Positions 1 through 8,983 of a DNA stretch of 64,000 nt are shown here, one piece after another. The notes under the pieces are model-generated. The model was not told where the DNA came from, did no database searches, and was given only the letters and a program-made list of their open reading frames with translations. Made by a program: the position numbers and the translations under genes. The stretch spans positions 1-64,000 of the forward strand of contig JABSOW010000023.1 in NCBI GenBank assembly GCA_013215465.1. Direction: 5' to 3'. The stretch is from Colwellia sp. (GTDB lineage: Bacteria; Pseudomonadota; Gammaproteobacteria; Enterobacterales; Alteromonadaceae). How positions within the stretch are numbered: the stretch's first letter is position 1; the number at the start of each line of letters is the position of its first letter.

Positions 1-90
1 CGGAAAATGCTAGCTCATGGGTTAGGTATGCTTGCTAACGTTAAGCTAAATAATAAGCCGCTACAACTTGAGCATGTGATATGTGTTTAA
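1..90 (+). CDS. 3' end of an unidentified gene (partial)
   Basis: Frame 1 is open from the window edge to a TAA at 88-90 and gives 29 residues ending PLQLEHVICV. No domain can be recognised in so short a tail. The end is vaguely like the C-terminus of LacI-family regulators (a turn, then a short hydrophobic strand), but that is a guess. A hairpin just downstream supports a gene ending here. An open stretch of 29 codons can also occur by chance. Confidence 0.35.
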   Translation, partial: RKMLAHGLGMLANVKLNNKPLQLEHVICV

Positions 91-103
91 GTCGCGCACG
101 GCG

Positions 104-139
104 TAAGGGTAAGTAATTTATTACCCACCCTTATCTTTT
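104..139 (+). terminator. Possible intrinsic terminator after the partial gene
   Basis: TAAGGGT at 104-110 pairs with ACCCTTA at 127-133, and the loop contains a competing GGGTAA/TTACCC pair. A CTTTTT run follows. The position right behind the TAA at 90 fits termination of the first reading frame. Confidence 0.45.
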
Positions 140-416
140 TCAATAAATACTGTTACCAACTTATATTTTTTCTGGCTATGCGACCTTATCGGCCAAGATA
201 AATAACTCTGCAAAAATAAAGCATCCCTGCTCGGTAGAGCTTAATACCAATTGAAGTAATAAATTGATGGCAACTGCGCATGCTACTAAGGTACTAAATA
301 AAAAATTCTTTGTTTACGCTAGTGTATAGAGACAAAAAGTCTATTGAAAAGCTTGGATTATTTCCCTCACATAGATGAATCACTATTAAACCGCACTAAA
401 TAAGCAGGAAAATCGT
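140..416. other. Intergenic, probable promoter region of the dehydrogenase gene
   Basis: Together with the terminator this is a 326-base stretch without a gene. It is AT-rich and no ORF is convincing. A purine-rich ribosome binding site (AGCAGGAAAA) sits just before the ATG at 417. No operator palindrome like those at 11351 or 12401 was seen. Confidence 0.4.
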
Positions 417-1217
417 ATGCTCCAGAAGAAAACAACGTTAAAGGGTAAAACCGCCCTTATTACCGGTTCCACTAGTGGTATTGGTTTAGCCACAGCTCAT
501 GTTTTAGCCGAACAAGGTATTAACTTGGTATTACATGGTTTGATGGATGAAAACGAAGGAATTGCTTTAGCTGAAGAATTTTCCGCTACATACCAGATAA
601 AAGCTTTATTTGATGGTGCCAATTTAATGGACACCAATGCTATTACAGCCTTTATGGAACGTGCCATTGAGATCATGGGATCTATTGATATTTTGGTTAA
701 CAACGCCGGTATTCAGCATACCGAGGGAGTAGATACTTTTCCAACAAGCAAATGGAACGCTATTATCGCGATCAACTTAACCGCTGCTTTTCATACTATA
801 CAAAAATCATTACCAAGTATGAAAGCCAATGGCTGGGGTCGTATTATCAACGTAGCCTCTGTACATGGATTGGTTGCCTCGTTAAATAAATCCGCTTATG
901 TTGCGGCAAAGCACGGCATTGTCGGATTAACCAAAGCAGTTGCCCTTGAGTGCGCCGAACAAGGTATAACGGCTAACGCGATCTGTCCAGGTTGGGTTGA
1001 TACCCCGCTTATCAACAATCAAATTGCCGAGGTAGCCAAACGTGAAAACGTTGAATTTGAACAAGCTAAATATAACCTGATAACCGCTAAACAAGCCTTA
1101 CCTGAAATGATGGACCCACGCCAAATTGGTGAATTCATCTTATTTCTGTGCAGTGACACTGCGCGCAGTATCACTGGTGCTTCTTTGCCGATGGATGGCG
1201 CGTGGACAGCACAATAA
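417..1217 (+). CDS. 3-hydroxybutyrate dehydrogenase-like SDR oxidoreductase
   Basis: This 266-residue classical short-chain dehydrogenase probably oxidises 3-hydroxybutyrate to acetoacetate with NAD in the cytoplasm. The sequence shows the cofactor motif TGSTSGIG (16-23), the NNAG motif (95-98), N120, and the catalytic set S148, Y161 and K165 in the order SxxxxY...K. The NAICPGWVDTPL stretch and the overall length match bacterial 3-hydroxybutyrate dehydrogenases. The ATG is preceded by AGCAGGAAAA. It heads a run of + strand catabolic genes, and a PHB-depolymerase-family esterase and TonB receptor lie 10 kb away, which supports a hydroxybutyrate role. SDR substrate assignment from sequence alone is soft, so another 3-hydroxyacid or diol is possible. 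Confidence 0.8.
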   Translation: MLQKKTTLKGKTALITGSTSGIGLATAHVLAEQGINLVLHGLMDENEGIALAEEFSATYQIKALFDGANLMDTNAITAFMERAIEIMGSIDILVNNAGIQHTEGVDTFPTSKWNAIIAINLTAAFHTIQKSLPSMKANGWGRIINVASVHGLVASLNKSAYVAAKHGIVGLTKAVALECAEQGITANAICPGWVDTPLINNQIAEVAKRENVEFEQAKYNLITAKQALPEMMDPRQIGEFILFLCSDTARSITGASLPMDGAWTAQ

Positions 1218-1335
1218 CCACTCATTCATTGAATGATGCCGTTTTAATATATTGCACATAAATAGACTAAATTAGCTAACCATAAAAGTCTCACGGTACA
1301 CTGCCGTAAGGCTTTATTTTTATTAGGGAAATAAC

Positions 1336-1689
1336 ATGACTATAACATCAGGTGAGAAAATTCGCCGACAAGTAATGGGCGATGAATTTGTTGATCGCGC
1401 TTTAAGCAATGCTGATGATTTCACTCAACCGATGCAAGATTACATCAACGAACACGGCTGGGGATCAACATGGCAAAGAGACGGCTTAGATCGTAAAACG
1501 CGTAGTTTAATAACAATTGCCATGTTAGCCGCATTAAAAGCGCCACAGGAGCTAAAAGGTCACATTCGCGGTGCACTCAATAATGGCGCCACCAAAGAAG
1601 AAATTCGTGAAGTACTATTACACAGCGCCGTTTATTGTGGAGCCCCGGCAGCACAAGAAGCTTTTAGAGCGGCTAAAGAAGTATTATAA
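1336..1689 (+). CDS. Carboxymuconolactone decarboxylase family protein
   Basis: This 117-residue protein has the CMD/AhpD-like fold signature: a helix rich in small residues (TIAMLAALKAPQELKGHIRGALNNGAT), then EEIREVLLHSAVYCGAPAAQEAF. The single Cys in YCGAPAA resembles PcaC-type decarboxylases rather than the CxxC of AhpD peroxidases. The protein is slightly short for PcaC (about 130 residues). No other protocatechuate-pathway gene is in view, so the PcaC reaction itself is doubtful. It lies between the dehydrogenase and a GST gene with gaps of 118 and 95 bases, probably in one transcriptional unit. Family assignment is firm; the reaction is unknown. Confidence 0.75.
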   Translation: MTITSGEKIRRQVMGDEFVDRALSNADDFTQPMQDYINEHGWGSTWQRDGLDRKTRSLITIAMLAALKAPQELKGHIRGALNNGATKEEIREVLLHSAVYCGAPAAQEAFRAAKEVL

Positions 1690-1784
1690 TAGTTAGCAAT
1701 TATACTCATGCCACTTCAAGAGGCAGCTGCAGAGGTGACACGAGTATGGGTATATAATCAAGCGCTCTCTTTAAGGTGGTATAA

Positions 1785-2390
1785 ATGAAAATTTATGGTG
1801 ATATACAATCAGGCAATTGTTATAAAATAAAACTATTGTGCTCATTATTACAAATAAAGCATGAATGGATTCACCTTGACATATTAGCAGGTGAAACCAA
1901 ACAAGCGGCGTTTTTAGCAAAGAGTCCTAATGGTAAAATACCTCTGCTAGAATTAGCTGACGGACGTTATTTGTCTGAATCAAATGCCATCGTCAATTTT
2001 CTCGCTGCAGGTTCATCACTACTACCCTCTGACACATTCGATTTAGCCAAAGTACAACAATGGCAATTTTTTGAACAATACAGCCACGAGCCATACATTG
2101 CAGTAGCGCGTTTTATTGCTAAATATCTAGGTTTACCGGACGATCGACGAGCCGAGTATGAAGCGACGCATCAAGGTGGCCATAAAGCCTTAGCAGTGAT
2201 GGCAGAGCAATTATCGCAAACGCCTTATTTAGTCGGCGCGCAGCTCACCACTGCTGATATTGTCTTATATGCTTATACTCATGTTGCAGCAGATGGTGGC
2301 TTTGATCTTAGTAAGTACCCAGTAATATTAGCTTGGCTGAGTAAAATAGAAAACACACCTCATTATATGGCTATGTCTAATACCAAATAA
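1785..2390 (+). CDS. Glutathione S-transferase family protein
   Basis: This 201-residue soluble protein has an N-terminal thioredoxin-like domain (about 1-78) and a C-terminal helical domain (about 88-200). Diagnostic features are the SGNCYKIKLL start of helix 1, the cis-proline segment GKIPLLEL and the glutathione-contacting LSESNAIVNFL. The C-terminal domain carries the usual TTADIVLYAY helix-capping motif. It probably conjugates glutathione or acts as a glutathione-dependent lyase or isomerase on an electrophilic intermediate; the substrate cannot be read from the sequence. It is the last + strand gene before the convergent esterase gene, 8 bases away. Confidence 0.85.
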   Translation: MKIYGDIQSGNCYKIKLLCSLLQIKHEWIHLDILAGETKQAAFLAKSPNGKIPLLELADGRYLSESNAIVNFLAAGSSLLPSDTFDLAKVQQWQFFEQYSHEPYIAVARFIAKYLGLPDDRRAEYEATHQGGHKALAVMAEQLSQTPYLVGAQLTTADIVLYAYTHVAADGGFDLSKYPVILAWLSKIENTPHYMAMSNTK

Positions 2391-2398
2391 AATAATTA

Positions 2399-3328
2399 CT
2401 ATGAGCGGATAAACTCACCGATCAATCGATAGGTTTCGTCACATTCACTTTTAACCAAACTATCAAGCAACATGTAGGCGTGGATCATACCATCAAAAGA
2501 ATGTTGCGCTACTTTAACGCCTACTTCTTTTAACGCCTGAGCGTAGGCAATGCTTTCATCTCTAAGCGGATCACAACCGGCGGTGAAAATAAGGGTTTTT
2601 GGCATACTTATCGCCATTGGCATAAACAATGGCGATGCCTGTTTACTCACTTCATTGCCTTGAAAATAGCTGTTAAAGTACCAAACCATTTTTTCTTTTT
2701 CTAATAAAAACCCTGTGCCGTTTTCTTCTATCGACTTGCTGCTCATAGTGTAATCAACACTAGGGTAAACAAGAACTTGTTTATCAATATTAACCGTCAA
2801 ATTACCGATATTTTTACTCGCCAATGTTGTACAAATAGCGGCGCCGGCACTGTCGCCAGCGATAATTAATTGCTGATTAAAATTTACCCCTGATAAAACA
2901 TCTTGATAATGCTCTAATGCATACTGACAATCGTCAACGCCTGCTGGGTATGGAAATTCAGGGGCTAGTCGATACTCAACCGCAATAACAACACAATTTC
3001 CGGCTTCGGCTATTTTCCGGCTAATAGTGTCATATATAGCAATGTTGCCACACATATGACCTCCACCATGATAATGAATAACCACAGGTAAGGCTTGTTC
3101 CGGAGCAGGGCTATATACTCTAACGGCAATAGTGTGGGTTGGGGTAGAAAAAGCATTTTCTTGGACAAAAGCTAATTCCGGCCCTTCACCAATAAATACA
3201 CTCAATTTAGCAATATTTTCACGTACTAAATCTGGGCTAAGTTGTATGCCATTTTCTTTCGCTTGTTTGGCCGCTGCATTTGCTAGCTCAATAAATTCAT
3301 TAAGCTTATCTGATATTATGCCTCGCAT
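2399..3328 (-). CDS. Alpha/beta hydrolase, hormone-sensitive lipase (HSL) type esterase
   Basis: This 309-residue esterase has all HSL-family hallmarks: oxyanion motif HGGG (87-90), nucleophile elbow GDSAG with S160, acid D253 in AGCDPLRDE and base H283 in DGMIHAYM. There is no signal peptide, so it should act in the cytoplasm on short acyl esters. Its start codon lies inside the end of the upstream MFS gene (13-base overlap), so the two are translationally linked. Transporter plus intracellular esterase suggests import and cleavage of a small ester, possibly a hydroxybutyrate oligomer given the neighbouring dehydrogenase. That substrate is inference. Confidence 0.88.
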   Translation of the reverse strand: MRGIISDKLNEFIELANAAAKQAKENGIQLSPDLVRENIAKLSVFIGEGPELAFVQENAFSTPTHTIAVRVYSPAPEQALPVVIHYHGGGHMCGNIAIYDTISRKIAEAGNCVVIAVEYRLAPEFPYPAGVDDCQYALEHYQDVLSGVNFNQQLIIAGDSAGAAICTTLASKNIGNLTVNIDKQVLVYPSVDYTMSSKSIEENGTGFLLEKEKMVWYFNSYFQGNEVSKQASPLFMPMAISMPKTLIFTAGCDPLRDESIAYAQALKEVGVKVAQHSFDGMIHAYMLLDSLVKSECDETYRLIGEFIRS

Positions 3329-4539
3329 GATGACTCCTTTTGTTTAGACACTGGCTTTACTTTTAAGGCCTTACAGTTTGCAGTTTCCGGCAAAAAGAAG
3401 CTACCAATAAAAAAGGTACTACTAACCACAGTGATTAAAGTAAAAGCGCTAGTAAAATCACCTTGGTTGATATCCACTAGTCGACCAAAGCTCCAAAGCA
3501 CTATCGTCGCAATGAAATAGCTGATTGAATAAAACAAACTGAACACCACTGTGATTCTTTCCCCGGTCATGTTAGGCAGTTCGTGCGGAATAGTTACCAA
3601 GGCAGTTATCGGAAAAAAGATAAAAAAACCTAATACCATAGCGCAAATAGTTTGCAGCCATTCAGTGTTGCCAAAAGACAAACCTAACACGGTTAAAATA
3701 ATCACTAAACCTGACCAACGTATTACCGGCACGCGCGCGATAAACTTTTTACTGTAAACAATGCCTGCTAGCGTACCAATAATACCCGAGGCAATAACGA
3801 GTGCACTTTGGCTAATACCGGCTTTAGGGTAAAAGGTAAATAAACAGATATAAAAGGCTAGAATTCCTGAATAGGTTAACGCGTAAATCCAGTTAAATTT
3901 ATCTTTCAAACCGTCCATATAAGAGTAACTTACTGGCGGTGTTTCATCTTGTTTAGTCGCGGTATTCGTTTCCTTATTTTTCACTAATAACCAAGCAACA
4001 CTTAACAAAACACTCACTAAAGAAAACATCAATAAGGTATTTTGCCAGCTACCTGTTAATGAATTGAAATTACTCATTTGCCATAGAATAATACCGGTAC
4101 CCACATTAAAGGCTACCGCGTTAATACCATTGATTGTCGGGCGTTCTTCCGGGGTAAACCACGCCATCACAATGGGATTAAAGTAAACGATCATAAATGC
4201 GCCACCAAGCCCCATTAGAAATCGACTAACGAGTAGTAACTCATAATTGGGCGCTAATGGCGTTAATAACCCGATAGAAATCAACACACCGGAGATAAAA
4301 AAAGCCTTTTTCACACCAACTTTTACCGCCAGCCAAGCCGCGATAAAGGTACCAACAATTTTAGCCAAGGTAACTGCACCGCTAATAAAGCTTGCTGAGG
4401 CGAGACTATCTATGTGCATGCTGGCCATTATTTGCCCCATACTCGCCGTACCGCCAACCCAAGCCATGGCAAAGAGGGTATAACTAACAAAGACAAGAAT
4501 TGCCACTAGATATTTATTGCTTATTTCAGGTAGGTTCAT
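3316..4539 (-). CDS. MFS transporter
   Basis: This inner-membrane protein has about twelve hydrophobic segments in two halves joined by a polar loop (KNKETNTATKQDETPP). The MFS loop 2-3 signature is approximated by AAWLAVKVGVKKAF, and RFLMGLGGAFMIVYFNPIVMAWFTPEERPTINGI resembles nitrate/oxalate-formate-type carriers. I chose the ATG at 4539; an in-frame GTG at 4566 would add nine residues and neither has a strong ribosome binding site. It overlaps the esterase gene downstream and is divergent from the kinase gene at 4689, so both probably share the intervening promoter region. The likely substrate is a small organic acid or ester; this is inferred from context. Confidence 0.85.
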   Translation of the reverse strand: MNLPEISNKYLVAILVFVSYTLFAMAWVGGTASMGQIMASMHIDSLASASFISGAVTLAKIVGTFIAAWLAVKVGVKKAFFISGVLISIGLLTPLAPNYELLLVSRFLMGLGGAFMIVYFNPIVMAWFTPEERPTINGINAVAFNVGTGIILWQMSNFNSLTGSWQNTLLMFSLVSVLLSVAWLLVKNKETNTATKQDETPPVSYSYMDGLKDKFNWIYALTYSGILAFYICLFTFYPKAGISQSALVIASGIIGTLAGIVYSKKFIARVPVIRWSGLVIILTVLGLSFGNTEWLQTICAMVLGFFIFFPITALVTIPHELPNMTGERITVVFSLFYSISYFIATIVLWSFGRLVDINQGDFTSAFTLITVVSSTFFIGSFFLPETANCKALKVKPVSKQKESSCEA

Positions 4540-4688
4540 TAAAAATATTTCACTATAAATTATCACTTTTAATCAGCTTAACTAAATAAATAACACAATT
4601 ATGTACTACCTTCGTTCGCTGTGTTTTTTCTCAGCGCATGTTATTGTATTAACTCTCTTATCCAGCAATATTTAACGAGGAATAATCT

Positions 4689-7600
4689 TTGTTAGTTTGG
4701 CTCTCTCTAGATACTTGGCTGATATCTTTACTCTCTATTACCTATTTATTACTACTGTTTGTGGTGGCCTATTGGGGACAAAAAGAAACCAATAAAAAAT
4801 GGCTTTCTCGCCCCTGGATATATAGTTTATCGTTAGGTGTTAGTTGTACTTCTTGGGCTTTTTACGGCACCGTTGGCCAAGCCGCAACAACCGGTGCTTG
4901 GTTAGCACCGGTCTACATTGGCTCTATTTTATGTTTTATACTCGCCTGGCCAATGCTACTTAGAATACTACGTATTACCAAGCAACAAAATTTAACCTCT
5001 ATCGCAGATTTTATCGCTTGTCGATATGACCGTTCTCCTGCGATTGCAGCAACGGTCACCTTAGTTGCCTTATTAGGTACCATCCCCTATATAGCCCTAC
5101 AGCTACGTGCCATTAGTAAAAGTTTTGATCTGCTCACTGGTTCGTATCAATCAGGCATCAGTACTACGTTTATCGTCACCCTAGTGTTAATCATTTTCAG
5201 TATTTTGTTTGGCGCCAGACAAGCGGCAATAAACAAACAAAGCCAAGGCTTAGTTTTAGCAATCGCCTTTAGTTCTGTGATAAAATTATTCGCACTCACC
5301 GCTGTTGGCATATTTGCCACTTTTTTTGTTTTTGATGGTGTTGCCGACTTATTGGCACAATCACAACGCGCAATACCCGAACAGCCAACCAGTAATAGTT
5401 ACTTTGCCATATCTCAAGCCATACTAGGCATGATAACCATTTTCATTTTGCCCCAACAATATCATATGATGATGATAGAAAATCATCAGGAAAATGAACT
5501 AAAAAGTGCTCGCTATCTATACCCATTCTATTTAATTGCGATTAATATTTTTGTGCTACCTATTGCCCTTGCCGGACAAAACTTATTTCCCGGTGGCAAT
5601 GTTGACGCCGATACCTATGTCATCACTATTCCATTATTTTTACAACATGCTTGGTTGGCTGGGCTCGCCTATATTGGTGGTTTAGCGGCGGCAACAAGTA
5701 TGGTTATTGTCGCCACTATCGTCTTAAGCACCATGGTAACCACAGAAATAGTTACCCCGTTGGTACTACATTACAATAGTTTTGTCCGCAAACAAAAAAC
5801 ACAACTATCGCATATGTTACTCAATATACGTCGGGTAGCGATTGCCTTACTGTTACTGTTAGCCTTTACTTTTGAGCGGGTAATCAACCAGCAAAACCAT
5901 TTAGCCACCATAGGTTTACTCTCTTTTGTTTTATTATCACAGTTAGCACCCTTGGTTATTGGTGCGCTATATTGGCGTAAAGCGACCAGAAAGGCAGCGC
6001 TAACAGGCTTAACTGTGGGTAGTATTATTTGGCTTTACACCTTGTTATTACCTAGTTTACTGCCTGACTCACTCTGGTTAAACACTGGGCTTTGGGGGTT
6101 AAACTGGCTCAAACCTTACGCATTATTTGGCTTTAATTCACTGGATCACATTAGCCATGGGCTACTATTTAGCCTGTTAGCCAACAGCCTATGTTTCATT
6201 ATTATTTCGCTACTAAGTCAGCGTAGCGTCTCAGAAAAGCTACAGGCAGAATTGTTTATTTATCAGCAACAAGGGGCTTCTGAGCAAAACTTATCGAGTA
6301 AAGATTTATATCACTTGTTGCAACGGTTTATTAATAACGATGCCGCTGAAACTTTTCAGCGTGATTATGCCAAACAATTAACCCGCGCCAAGGCACCAGA
6401 AAAGTTAATTGACTATACCCGCTTACAGCTTTCCAGTGTACTTGGCTCAGCCTCTACCCGGATGGTAATGAAAGCAGTAACCGCACAACAAACCATGCCA
6501 TTACAAGACGTGGTGAACATTGTTGATGAGGCCAATAAACTCTTTCACTTTAATCGCGAACTATTACAAGCGGGTGTTGAAAATATCGAGCAAGGCATTA
6601 GTGTTATTGATGCCGACATGCGCATCGTTGCTTGGAATAAGCGTTATATTGAGTTACTTGATTACCCGGCTAATATAGTCAGTGTCGGCAAGCCTGTGGC
6701 AGAGCTTATTCGCTTTAACGCCGAACGTGGCATTATTATCACTAATAAAAACACTGCCAGTAGTAGCGAAAAAGACGATGACTTTATCAGTCGTCGTCTT
6801 AACCATATGCGCCAAGGCAATAATCATTCTCTTCAACGTGAAATGCCCAGTGGCATTGTGCTAGAAATTCGTGGCCAAGCTATGCCTGGCGGTGGTTTTG
6901 TTAGCACGTTTTCAGATATAACCACCCATATAGAAGCGGCAAAAGCGTTACAACAAGCCAATGATCATTTAGAGCAAAGAGTCAGCGAACGCACCAGAGA
7001 GCTAACCAAAGCAAAGGCCGAAGCCGAAGCCGCCAATACCAGTAAAACTAAATTTTTGGCCGCTGCTAGTCATGACTTAATGCAACCTTTCAATGCTTTA
7101 TCGCTATTTACCAGCATGCTTAACAAAAAAGTGCAAGGCACTGACTTAGCCGAATTAGCCACTAATATTCAGCATTCATTAAGCGCGGCAGAAAGTTTAT
7201 TAGCTGATTTAGTTGAAATATCTAGACTTGATAATAGCTCGCAAAAAATTGATATTCACTGTTTTTCAATTGACGACTTACTTGCCCCCTTAGGCAAAGA
7301 GTTTTCGCTGTTATCACAACAAGTAGATCTACAGTTTAATTATGTAACTTCTACTTGTGTCGTTGAAACCGACCAAAGGCTACTGCGCCGTATAGTACAA
7401 AATTTCTTATCAAACGCCCTAAACTATTGTCCGCAGAAAAATAGCCAAGGCAAGATACTGCTTGGCGTTAAACATAAACAAAAACAGCTAGTTATTGAGG
7501 TGTGGGATAATGGCCCCGGCATTGAGTTAGCAGATCAACAAACCATTTTTAAAGAATTTGAGCGCTTAGAACACACTCAAGATAAATCTGGTTTAGGCTT

Positions 7601-8144
7601 AGGGCTAGCAATTTGTGAGCGTATTGCTAAATTACTACATGTTAAGATTGCGGTAAAATCTACCCGAGGAAAAGGTACCTGTTTTAGTGTCACCTTACCG
7701 CGAAGTACGGTGAAAATTGCGCCAAAAGAAGTTATAGAGACTAATTCAGCAAATAAAACTGCCAGTGAGTTTATTGGTCTGCCCATTTTATTAGTTGATA
7801 ATGAAGCCATCATGCTCAAAGCCATACAGACACAGTTACAAGAATGGGGCTGTAAAGTACTTGCCGTTAGAGACGAAGAAAGCCTAATAGCCTCACTCGC
7901 CAACCAAGATATTACCCCAACAATAATTATTTCTGATTATCATTTAGACGATGATAAAAATGGCGTAGATCTAATACAAAAAATATTGTCGCAGCAAGCA
8001 TGGCAACTGCCCTGCATTATTTGCTCAGCGGATCCTTCCGAGCAAGTGCGCGAGCACACTAATAGCGCGCAATTTTATTTTATGCGCAAACCAATAAAGG
8101 CGTTAGCATTGAAAAAACTAATGAAGCAGTTATTGAGGGATTAA
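4689..8144 (+). CDS. CrbS/MxtR-like hybrid histidine kinase with sodium:solute symporter domain
   Basis: This 1151-residue membrane sensor has about thirteen transmembrane segments of an SSSF (PutP-like) domain at 1-500, then a PAS domain (about 620-745), a coiled coil, HisKA with phospho-acceptor His in AASHDLMQPFNAL (near 795), and HATPase_c with DNGPG and the GLGLGLAI G-box. It ends in a receiver domain with phospho-acceptor Asp in IISDYHLDD (near 1083). This order is that of the CrbS (Vibrio) and MxtR (Pseudomonas) kinases, known to control acetate and carbon use through a LuxR-type regulator. A convergent LuxR regulator 36 bases downstream fits that pairing. The TTG start is supported by GAGGA upstream. 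It probably senses or responds to uptake of a small carboxylate. Confidence 0.9.
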   Translation: MLVWLSLDTWLISLLSITYLLLLFVVAYWGQKETNKKWLSRPWIYSLSLGVSCTSWAFYGTVGQAATTGAWLAPVYIGSILCFILAWPMLLRILRITKQQNLTSIADFIACRYDRSPAIAATVTLVALLGTIPYIALQLRAISKSFDLLTGSYQSGISTTFIVTLVLIIFSILFGARQAAINKQSQGLVLAIAFSSVIKLFALTAVGIFATFFVFDGVADLLAQSQRAIPEQPTSNSYFAISQAILGMITIFILPQQYHMMMIENHQENELKSARYLYPFYLIAINIFVLPIALAGQNLFPGGNVDADTYVITIPLFLQHAWLAGLAYIGGLAAATSMVIVATIVLSTMVTTEIVTPLVLHYNSFVRKQKTQLSHMLLNIRRVAIALLLLLAFTFERVINQQNHLATIGLLSFVLLSQLAPLVIGALYWRKATRKAALTGLTVGSIIWLYTLLLPSLLPDSLWLNTGLWGLNWLKPYALFGFNSLDHISHGLLFSLLANSLCFIIISLLSQRSVSEKLQAELFIYQQQGASEQNLSSKDLYHLLQRFINNDAAETFQRDYAKQLTRAKAPEKLIDYTRLQLSSVLGSASTRMVMKAVTAQQTMPLQDVVNIVDEANKLFHFNRELLQAGVENIEQGISVIDADMRIVAWNKRYIELLDYPANIVSVGKPVAELIRFNAERGIIITNKNTASSSEKDDDFISRRLNHMRQGNNHSLQREMPSGIVLEIRGQAMPGGGFVSTFSDITTHIEAAKALQQANDHLEQRVSERTRELTKAKAEAEAANTSKTKFLAAASHDLMQPFNALSLFTSMLNKKVQGTDLAELATNIQHSLSAAESLLADLVEISRLDNSSQKIDIHCFSIDDLLAPLGKEFSLLSQQVDLQFNYVTSTCVVETDQRLLRRIVQNFLSNALNYCPQKNSQGKILLGVKHKQKQLVIEVWDNGPGIELADQQTIFKEFERLEHTQDKSGLGLGLAICERIAKLLHVKIAVKSTRGKGTCFSVTLPRSTVKIAPKEVIETNSANKTASEFIGLPILLVDNEAIMLKAIQTQLQEWGCKVLAVRDEESLIASLANQDITPTIIISDYHLDDDKNGVDLIQKILSQQAWQLPCIICSADPSEQVREHTNSAQFYFMRKPIKALALKKLMKQLLRD

Positions 8145-8180
8145 TAGCAATAATTGCACTGATAATCAGCTCTATTAGTA

Positions 8181-8849
8181 TTAAGCTATAGAAACATTCT
8201 CTTGCGGTGCAAGCATTAATTGCTGATATACCAAGCCCGCTTGAGTGCGGTTATAAACGCCTAGTTGCAGTAAAATTGCCGAGACATGTTTTTTTACCGT
8301 ATTTTCTTTAATCTCTAAAATGCCAGCAATCTGCTTATTTAGCTGACCATCGGCAACCAAAGATAAAACGGTATACTGCTGTGGTGTTAGTTGTGCTAAC
8401 TGCTGCGCTAATTTTTTATGTTCTTGGGCTAACTTGGCATCATTATTAATCGGCATATTTACTGGCAACCAAATGTCGCCTGCCAGTACAGTATTAATCG
8501 CTTTGGCAATGGTTGCTAAATCGACAGACTTAGGAATAAAAGCGGCAGCACCAAAATTAATGGCTTTTTGCATAATCTCTGGATTCTCATCCGATGACAC
8601 CATAATAACAATTAAATCCGCATGGTTATTTTGCAACTGGGTCAAGCCAGTAAAACCATCATTACCGGGCATATGTAGATCTAAAAAGATAATTTCTAAC
8701 TCCGGCGAACTATCAATCACGGTAAGTAAATCACTAAAACTCGATGCTTCTTTAATGCTCGCTTCAGGCATACAGTCAACTACCGCTTGCTTTAATGCGG
8801 TGCGAAACAACGGATGATCATCAGCAATAACGACTTTAGCTTGATTCAT
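8181..8849 (-). CDS. CrbR/ErdR-like LuxR-family response regulator
   Basis: This 222-residue two-domain regulator has an N-terminal receiver (acidic pair D10-D11, phospho-acceptor D57 in IIFLDLHMPG, and the switch and Lys positions in MVSSDENPE and FIPKS). Its C-terminal LuxR helix-turn-helix includes LTPQQYTVLSLVADGQLNKQIAGILEIKENTVKKHVSAIL. It is the expected partner of the convergent kinase. In the known CrbS/R and MxtR/ErdR systems the regulator activates acetyl-CoA synthetase; no acs gene is in this window, so nearby targets such as the TonB receptor and secreted esterase are candidates. Its own upstream region has an inverted repeat at 8881-8906, which may mark autoregulation. Confidence 0.88.
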   Translation of the reverse strand: MNQAKVVIADDHPLFRTALKQAVVDCMPEASIKEASSFSDLLTVIDSSPELEIIFLDLHMPGNDGFTGLTQLQNNHADLIVIMVSSDENPEIMQKAINFGAAAFIPKSVDLATIAKAINTVLAGDIWLPVNMPINNDAKLAQEHKKLAQQLAQLTPQQYTVLSLVADGQLNKQIAGILEIKENTVKKHVSAILLQLGVYNRTQAGLVYQQLMLAPQENVSIA

Positions 8850-8880
8850 TACAGCAGCCTTTTATATGGTTACAAAACTC

Positions 8881-8906
8881 TATTCTCGATAAACATGTCG
8901 AGAATA
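8881..8906. promoter_or_regulatory. Inverted repeat upstream of the LuxR regulator gene
   Basis: TATTCTCGA (8881-8889) and TCGAGAATA (8898-8906) are perfect inverted arms with an 8-base spacer, 32-57 bases upstream of the regulator start at 8849. No T-run follows on either side, so an operator is more likely than a terminator. The binding protein is unknown. Confidence 0.5.
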
Positions 8907-8930
8907 ACAAGAGTAAGTTGTTTATTATCA

Positions 8931-8961
8931 AAAAAAGAGCCGGTAAAACCAGCTCTTTTTC
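8931..8961 (-). terminator. Intrinsic terminator of the TonB receptor gene
   Basis: AAAAAGAGC (8932-8940) pairs with GCTCTTTTT (8952-8960), and an inner GGT/ACC pair extends the stem. The A-run on the left gives a U-run on the minus transcript. The hairpin begins about 24 bases after the receptor stop codon. It is symmetric enough to work in both directions. Confidence 0.8.
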
Positions 8962-8983
8962 TTGTTTTACAATAGTATAACTT

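Noticed and set aside
7577..7903. 108-codon open frame antisense to the hybrid kinase gene
   Set aside because: It lies opposite a strongly supported coding region, has no recognisable domain and no ribosome binding site.
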